A DNA stretch of 23,195 nucleotides from positions 1-23,195 of the IMG/VR virus record IMGVR_UViG_3300034272_001441, one strand, 5' to 3'. This document shows positions 19,258 to 23,195 of the stretch, piece by piece (the stretch's first letter is position 1; the number at the start of each line of letters is the position of its first letter). A program made the translations under genes and the position numbers. The notes under the pieces are model-generated. The model searched no databases and was not told where the DNA came from. It saw only the letters and a program-made list of their open reading frames with translations. Source of the stretch: a virus.

Positions 19258-20085
19258 TTATTGTCTAAAAAATGATTGATGCGCAGCCCCATAATCTACA
19301 CCTCCACCCCCTCCGCCACCCATACGTTCCATTGCAGGAGCGTTTCTTAGCCGCTGCAACTGTAGCTGCCTGCCAAAGTCTACATTTCCAGCGCCAGCTC
19401 GTGATAGCATTGGTAGTGTTTGCTGTAGGTATTGTGCGCCTTCAATTGTGCCAAGCGTGTCCTTGTACTTCATCAAAGCATCAACCTGCTCTTGTTTTAC
19501 TCCAGGATACAATGCCTCACGAACAGTAGGATCTTTAAGCGTGCCTTCTAAAATGCGATTGCTTTTATTTGCCGACTGTACGTCCTGAAAGTAAGACCCA
19601 ATTGCACCAGCGATTGCTTGTTGTGGCATAGCACTACCACCGCCTCCGCCTCCGCCTCCAGCTCCTCCACCCATTGCTCCCATAACTGCACTGTTAATCA
19701 AAGAACCCGTAACTCCTCTTCCTAAAGCGCCAGCAGTAGTGCTCAATCCACCAGCAAGCCCTTTAACGTTCGGAGCAACCGACCCTGCACCTGTAAAAGC
19801 CCCAAGCGCACCTTTGCCAAAAGTAGATAACCCAGCGCCAAGCCCGCCCGCCATTGCCCCCGGAGCAGCTAAAGCAGCAGCTCCACCTGTAAGTGCCGTT
19901 GCTCCAACTAAAATTGCCATATTTTGCAACGCCTTTTTTTTCTGCCGCTTTTGTTCGGCTATAGCATCTTCTCTATTTTCAATGCCAGCCTGCCCCGCTC
20001 CCATTCTTGAGTACGCACTGGCAATTTGACTGGCAATTTCTTGCGGGAAATAATCTCCAGCGTTAACTTGTGAAAATCCTTGCAT
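19258..20085 (-). CDS. Gly/Ala-rich virion protein, probable ejection protein, 275 aa
   Basis: A helical N-terminus with a charged segment (IENREDAIAEQKRQKKKALQ) leads into a long Ala/Gly hydrophobic region (MAILVGATALTGGAAALAAP). Then comes a run of eight Gly residues near 140-150, a helical domain (ILEGTLKDPTVREALYPGV), and a second Gly run near the C-terminus. Small phage proteins with this 'KKALQN-hydrophobic-Gly' plan are found beside internal virion proteins and could insert in the host membrane during DNA ejection. ATG 20085 lies in an AT-rich leader without a Shine-Dalgarno site. Assignment is by composition and position only. Confidence 0.6.
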   Translation of the reverse strand: MQGFSQVNAGDYFPQEIASQIASAYSRMGAGQAGIENREDAIAEQKRQKKKALQNMAILVGATALTGGAAALAAPGAMAGGLGAGLSTFGKGALGAFTGAGSVAPNVKGLAGGLSTTAGALGRGVTGSLINSAVMGAMGGGAGGGGGGGGSAMPQQAIAGAIGSYFQDVQSANKSNRILEGTLKDPTVREALYPGVKQEQVDALMKYKDTLGTIEGAQYLQQTLPMLSRAGAGNVDFGRQLQLQRLRNAPAMERMGGGGGGGVDYGAAHQSFFRQ

Positions 20086-20097
20086 ATAAATAACAGG

Positions 20098-22245
20098 TTA
20101 AACAATTTCACCGTTTTCGCGGATGAACGGCACATCCTCGCCAAGCAAATCAAAGACATTCATCCAAAATCCTTCAACTGGCTTAAACACCCAGCCGTGT
20201 TTGTTCTGGCCGTAGTACCACTTGGCAAATGACACTAGCGGATCTGCAAACAGTTTAGACACCGTAAACTTAAACAATTTAGACTTGCGCATCAAGGGCA
20301 CAAACACTTCTGCCAGCTTGTAGTAGCCACGACGATTGCGCGGCGTCACATGCTCGTCTCTGTAGCGGCGGACAACTTCATCCATCACGCCATTCCCGTA
20401 GCGAGCCTCTAGCATAATAAAGCAGCATAGGCCTCCACCACCGCCACCTGAAGGTTGGCTTGCTCTTCCTTGTAGGTATGAGGCAGCAAAGTTTGCTTGG
20501 TTGCTATACTGACTCATCGTGTTTTGATAAGGCAGCATGTTCAGCCCGGTAATCACAGGATTAGTCGGGTTAGCAATGTTTAGCCCGGCTTGAGCGTACT
20601 GATTCTGCGCTTGGTTAGCAGACGTGCCATAAGCGCCCTGTGTTGGCGGCACATTAAAATATGCGGCCATCGCTGGGGCCAGCGCCTGTTGTTGTGTGCC
20701 AAGAGTGCTTGCGGCAATGTTAGCCGCATTTGACTGTAGCGTGTTTGCAGCCTGCAAGCGACCAGACTCGGCTTCTCCTCTGGCAAGAGCTTGACCAAAC
20801 TGTTGGCCCTGAATAGCAGCTTGTTGTTGCTCTCTAGTAGCAGCTTGACCAAACTGTTGGCCTTGTGCGCCTAATTCGTATTGCTCGGCTCCTGCTTGTC
20901 TGGCGTATGTCTGTGCCAAAGCTGGCTGATACAAATTGGAAATTGTGCCCATTGCCTGTTGGGCAGCAGCCTGACGCTCACGATACCGTTGGTTTGCGAG
21001 CTCTTCCCGATTGAGTACTTCCGAGGTGATTGCCTGCGGGCCAAGAGCCATTCCACGGGCAGCGTAAGCCTCGCGAGCAGCTTGGGTGGCCAGACGTTCT
21101 TGTTCTGGCGTTAAAGATCTTCCAAGGGATAGGTCCAAGTTGATTTGCTGGCCAAGACGCTGCGCTCCCTCCTTAACTCCGGGCATTGCCCCCATGTATT
21201 GGTTTACAAGGTTTTGATCAATCGTGCCAAGATCGGATTGTAACTGTGGACCTGCAACCTTACCAAGCTCTTGGCCATAGGTTGGCCCTGCTACCTGTTG
21301 CTCAAACGCAGTAAGCTGTGGTGCCTGTGTGGCTTTTTGTGCCATCTGCGAGCCAAGCTGTCCAAGCGACTGTAGAGTCTGCTCTGCGCCCGGCATTTGA
21401 GATAAATACTGCTCGCTGTACTGCGGCATCAACTCTTGGTACTGCCCCAACTTGCCCCGCTGAATAGCTTGGTTAAAGAGCGTGTCTGCGCGTGCCGCCA
21501 GCTCGGCAGTAGGAATGTTGGCAAACCGAGCGTCGTATTGAGCAAGCGTCTGTTGTTCTGCTGCGGTAAGTTCGGGCTTACTGCGAAGCGCACTAACTTC
21601 AGGCGTGTCTGTTGCAGCCTGAATGTTCTTGATCATCTGCTCGCGTTGAGCCTGACCTGTGACCTGAGCTAGCTGCGGTGCGTATTGCAGTTCAAGGTTT
21701 GCCGCCTCTCCTAAGACGGCCTTCATGGCATCTACGTTCTCTTGTAGAATAGCCTTTGTGTCGGGAGGCTGAAGAGACTTGGCGTATACAGCTAGCTGTC
21801 CGATGGTGGGCGTGTCTTTGTCTCCGGGCTTTTTGCCCAAGGCAGCGTAAGCAGTTGTGCTGCCTGTCTTATAAGAGGACTCAAGTAATTTGAGCTTTTC
21901 GCCAGCTAAAGCTCTGACTTCAGCAGAATAACTTCCAGAATCAGATATGATTTCTTGTAATCTATTCTTAGAATCTAAATATAAGTTATTCCACTGAGAA
22001 AGATATTCTCCGTCCCTTGCTTTTTCTGATTGTAATTTTGGAAGTGCTATTTCGTTAACTTGTTTTAAAAAATTGCGCTGTTTTTCGCCAAGCGTCATTG
22101 CAGATTGTTTTTTTACATATTCTGCACTTGGAACCCAACGAGTTCCATCATATGTGTATCCGCCTTGAGTTTGCCCTTCTTTCGGCGTTCCACTAAAAAG
22201 GGCGCTATATGGCCCTAAATATGTAGCAAGAGTAGGTTCTGCCAT
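20098..22245 (-). CDS. Large Gln/Ala-rich virion protein with C-terminal CFI-box-like domain, 715 aa
   Basis: Residues 1-600 are helical and rich in Gln, Ala and Leu, with many heptad-like stretches and short repeats (GQQFGQAATREQQQAAIQGQ). They suggest a long fibrous or coiled-coil virion protein. A six-Gly linker at about 600-605 leads to a distinct C-terminal domain of about 110 residues. It begins LCCFIMLEARYGNGVMDEVV and continues RRYRDEHVTPRNRRGYYKLA and PLMRKSKL. This resembles the 'CFI-box' C-terminal domain. The end is aromatic and globular (PVEGFWMNVFDLLGEDVPFI). Upstream neighbour is the fibre-like gene, downstream are ejection-type proteins. ATG 22245 has an AT-rich leader and no Shine-Dalgarno site. 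Confidence 0.68.
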   Translation of the reverse strand: MAEPTLATYLGPYSALFSGTPKEGQTQGGYTYDGTRWVPSAEYVKKQSAMTLGEKQRNFLKQVNEIALPKLQSEKARDGEYLSQWNNLYLDSKNRLQEIISDSGSYSAEVRALAGEKLKLLESSYKTGSTTAYAALGKKPGDKDTPTIGQLAVYAKSLQPPDTKAILQENVDAMKAVLGEAANLELQYAPQLAQVTGQAQREQMIKNIQAATDTPEVSALRSKPELTAAEQQTLAQYDARFANIPTAELAARADTLFNQAIQRGKLGQYQELMPQYSEQYLSQMPGAEQTLQSLGQLGSQMAQKATQAPQLTAFEQQVAGPTYGQELGKVAGPQLQSDLGTIDQNLVNQYMGAMPGVKEGAQRLGQQINLDLSLGRSLTPEQERLATQAAREAYAARGMALGPQAITSEVLNREELANQRYRERQAAAQQAMGTISNLYQPALAQTYARQAGAEQYELGAQGQQFGQAATREQQQAAIQGQQFGQALARGEAESGRLQAANTLQSNAANIAASTLGTQQQALAPAMAAYFNVPPTQGAYGTSANQAQNQYAQAGLNIANPTNPVITGLNMLPYQNTMSQYSNQANFAASYLQGRASQPSGGGGGGLCCFIMLEARYGNGVMDEVVRRYRDEHVTPRNRRGYYKLAEVFVPLMRKSKLFKFTVSKLFADPLVSFAKWYYGQNKHGWVFKPVEGFWMNVFDLLGEDVPFIRENGEIV
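20788..20862. repeat. 21-nt direct repeat inside the 715-aa gene
   Basis: An identical 21-mer beginning AGCTTGACCAAACTG occurs at 20788-20808 and 20842-20862, 54 nt (18 codons) apart. It encodes the repeated peptide GQQFGQA, so the protein has grown by in-frame tandem duplication. Confidence 0.75.
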
Positions 22246-22253
22246 ACGATTAA

Positions 22254-22931
22254 TTAGTTAAATGATCCCCAGTGTGCAACTTGGGTTGGGTTATCTTGAA
22301 GAGCAACAAAAACAAACTCTTGGGTGCCGCTCGTGGCTGTAGCTGTTACTATGTTTGTGGCAACTGCGCTTGGTTGAAAGTTGATCGTGGCGCTGCCAGA
22401 AAATGCCACTTTAAAGTTAAACGTTGCACCATTCTTGCAGGTTCCCGGCAACTTAATTGTCTGCACAGCAGGAGCAGTTAGAGTATACTTGTAGAACTGC
22501 GAGAATGCAGTGGACGTCGTTAGTGTCTGAGTAGCCGTGCCAGACAGTGATGCCGTAGCAAACGATGCTAGCGGCGCAGCAGCGAGGGTGATCGCTCCAG
22601 CAGCGTTGGTGACAGTCAGATTGGATCCAGCAGTCAGCGTTGCCTTTGTAAACTGACTGGTAGTCGTGTTGCCGATTAGAAGCTGCCCATTTGTGGCCGG
22701 AGATAGAGTTCCGTTTACAGCCTGACTAAGCGTTGCACTTCTTAATGCGCCACCAGTCACGATGGCAATTTGGGCAGATGAAAGCGAATTAACTTGCGAG
22801 GTAGCAATTGCAGCTTGATCTGTAATAGATCCCGGCAACAAGGCCGCATTGTCTACATGCGCATTTAAGTTATCAATTGTTACAGTAGGGCTACCTGCTG
22901 AATAAGTTGTTCCTTTTTGAATTTGAGCCAT
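22254..22931 (-). CDS. Tail-fibre-like structural protein, 225 aa
   Basis: Rich in Thr, Ala, Ser and Asn, with no Cys clusters or charged enzymatic motifs. The segment NGQLLIGNTTTSQFTKATLT, then AGSNLTVTNAAGAITLAAA (about residues 80-118), is a pattern very common in trimeric beta-helical phage fibres. A C-terminal beta domain (FYKYTLTAPAVQTIKLPGTC, then FVFVALQDNPTQVAHWGSF) closes the protein. It may be a short fibre or the distal part of a host-recognition complex. ATG 22931 has a GGAG site 8 nt upstream, unlike the other virion genes. It is followed 8 nt later by the 715-aa gene. Confidence 0.72.
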   Translation of the reverse strand: MAQIQKGTTYSAGSPTVTIDNLNAHVDNAALLPGSITDQAAIATSQVNSLSSAQIAIVTGGALRSATLSQAVNGTLSPATNGQLLIGNTTTSQFTKATLTAGSNLTVTNAAGAITLAAAPLASFATASLSGTATQTLTTSTAFSQFYKYTLTAPAVQTIKLPGTCKNGATFNFKVAFSGSATINFQPSAVATNIVTATATSGTQEFVFVALQDNPTQVAHWGSFN

Positions 22932-22933
22932 AA

Positions 22934-23195
22934 TTACTCCTGACTAATCATCGGACGGCTGGCACTAATAGCATGAACAGTAATTCCTTTCAAGGATGGT
23001 CTGCCGTATAAAAAGTTTACAGTAAAGTCCACTGACGACCCCCTCATTGCTACTCTAGGGCGAAGTGTTCCATCTGAGTTTCCAGCAAAGTTGTAGAGCA
23101 AAATCTGCTGCGAAGAGTCTGGGTCGTGCGTTGTGGCCGTTAAAGACAACACGTCATTCAATACGTTGCTAAACTGAAACTCTGCGCGGCTGTAT
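22934..23195 (-). CDS. C-terminal end of a protein cut by the right window edge
   Basis: The reading frame is open to the window edge (the first visible residues are YSRAEFQFSNVLNDVLSLTA), so the TTG inside it is not a start. Visible residues include THDPDSSQQILLYNFAGNSD, DFTVNFLYGRPSLKG and ISASRPMISQE. It looks beta-rich, consistent with a virion or tail-associated protein upstream of the fibre gene. No family can be named from about 86 residues. The stop is 2 nt before the fibre-like ATG. Confidence 0.6.
   Translation of the reverse strand, partial: YSRAEFQFSNVLNDVLSLTATTHDPDSSQQILLYNFAGNSDGTLRPRVAMRGSSVDFTVNFLYGRPSLKGITVHAISASRPMISQE

Noticed and set aside
1-23195. Diversity-generating retroelement linked to the fibre-like gene
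   Set aside because: No reverse transcriptase and no template/variable repeat pair was seen; the gene at 22254-22931 ends without a variable C-type lectin pattern.
1-23195. CRISPR array, tRNA or rRNA genes
   Set aside because: No regularly spaced identical repeats with unique spacers and no cloverleaf with T-loop consensus were found by reading; a dedicated scan would still be stronger.

Overview
The window looks like part of a tailed double-stranded DNA bacteriophage (or prophage) genome. It has a terminase large subunit, a replication and recombination cluster, many tiny overlapping genes, and a block of large Gly/Ala/Gln-rich virion proteins. No host genes, integrase, CRISPR array, rRNA or tRNA were recognised. 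The host cannot be named. Many starts in the virion block and the rightward operon have AU-rich, SD-less leaders, while genes in the 7.2-10.6 kb cluster have strong AGGAGG-type sites. One promoter-like site fits both a sigma70 pattern and the Bacteroidota TAnnTTTG pattern. No sheath or tape-measure gene was recognised, and three adjacent Ala/Gly-rich proteins resemble ejection proteins, so a short-tailed phage is possible but unproven.

Layout: nearly everything is transcribed leftward. From the right edge the order is the C-terminal end of a cut-off gene, a fibre-like protein, then large virion proteins of 715, 275, 412 and 738 aa, a 51-aa basic protein and a metallophosphoesterase (about 23.2-14.9 kb). 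Next comes a DNA-metabolism block (14.9-8.8 kb): small HTH and acidic proteins, an OB-fold ssDNA-binding-like protein, an HTH protein, a Holliday-junction-resolvase-like nuclease, two proteins sharing a replication-type C-terminal motif, a DnaB-type helicase split into two genes, a RecE/Cas4-like PD-(D/E)XK nuclease and a Mom-like DNA-modification protein. From 8.8 to 4.85 kb lies a dense chain of small genes, many joined by 4-nt ATGA or GTGA overlaps. It includes a PAPS-reductase-like protein and an HTH protein that may be the small terminase.

A rightward operon of six genes (3.24-4.81 kb) runs against this flow and ends at a strong hairpin terminator. It encodes a Cys-rich Gp88-like protein and five small proteins. 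Its first gene would be read from an almost leaderless mRNA, and two of its internal leaders contain no G. Two gene-poor stretches flank this part: 2.6-3.24 kb with a GCACTC-repeat array and a C-run tract, and 1.52-2.0 kb with nested inverted repeats. The terminase large subunit fills the left edge and is cut by it.

The standout observation is the split replicative helicase. The first gene (11684-12394) ends just after Walker A. The second (8810-9394) starts at the next expected strand and carries Walker B and the arginine finger. Five intact genes lie between them, all overlapping or tightly packed, with no intein sequence at the break.
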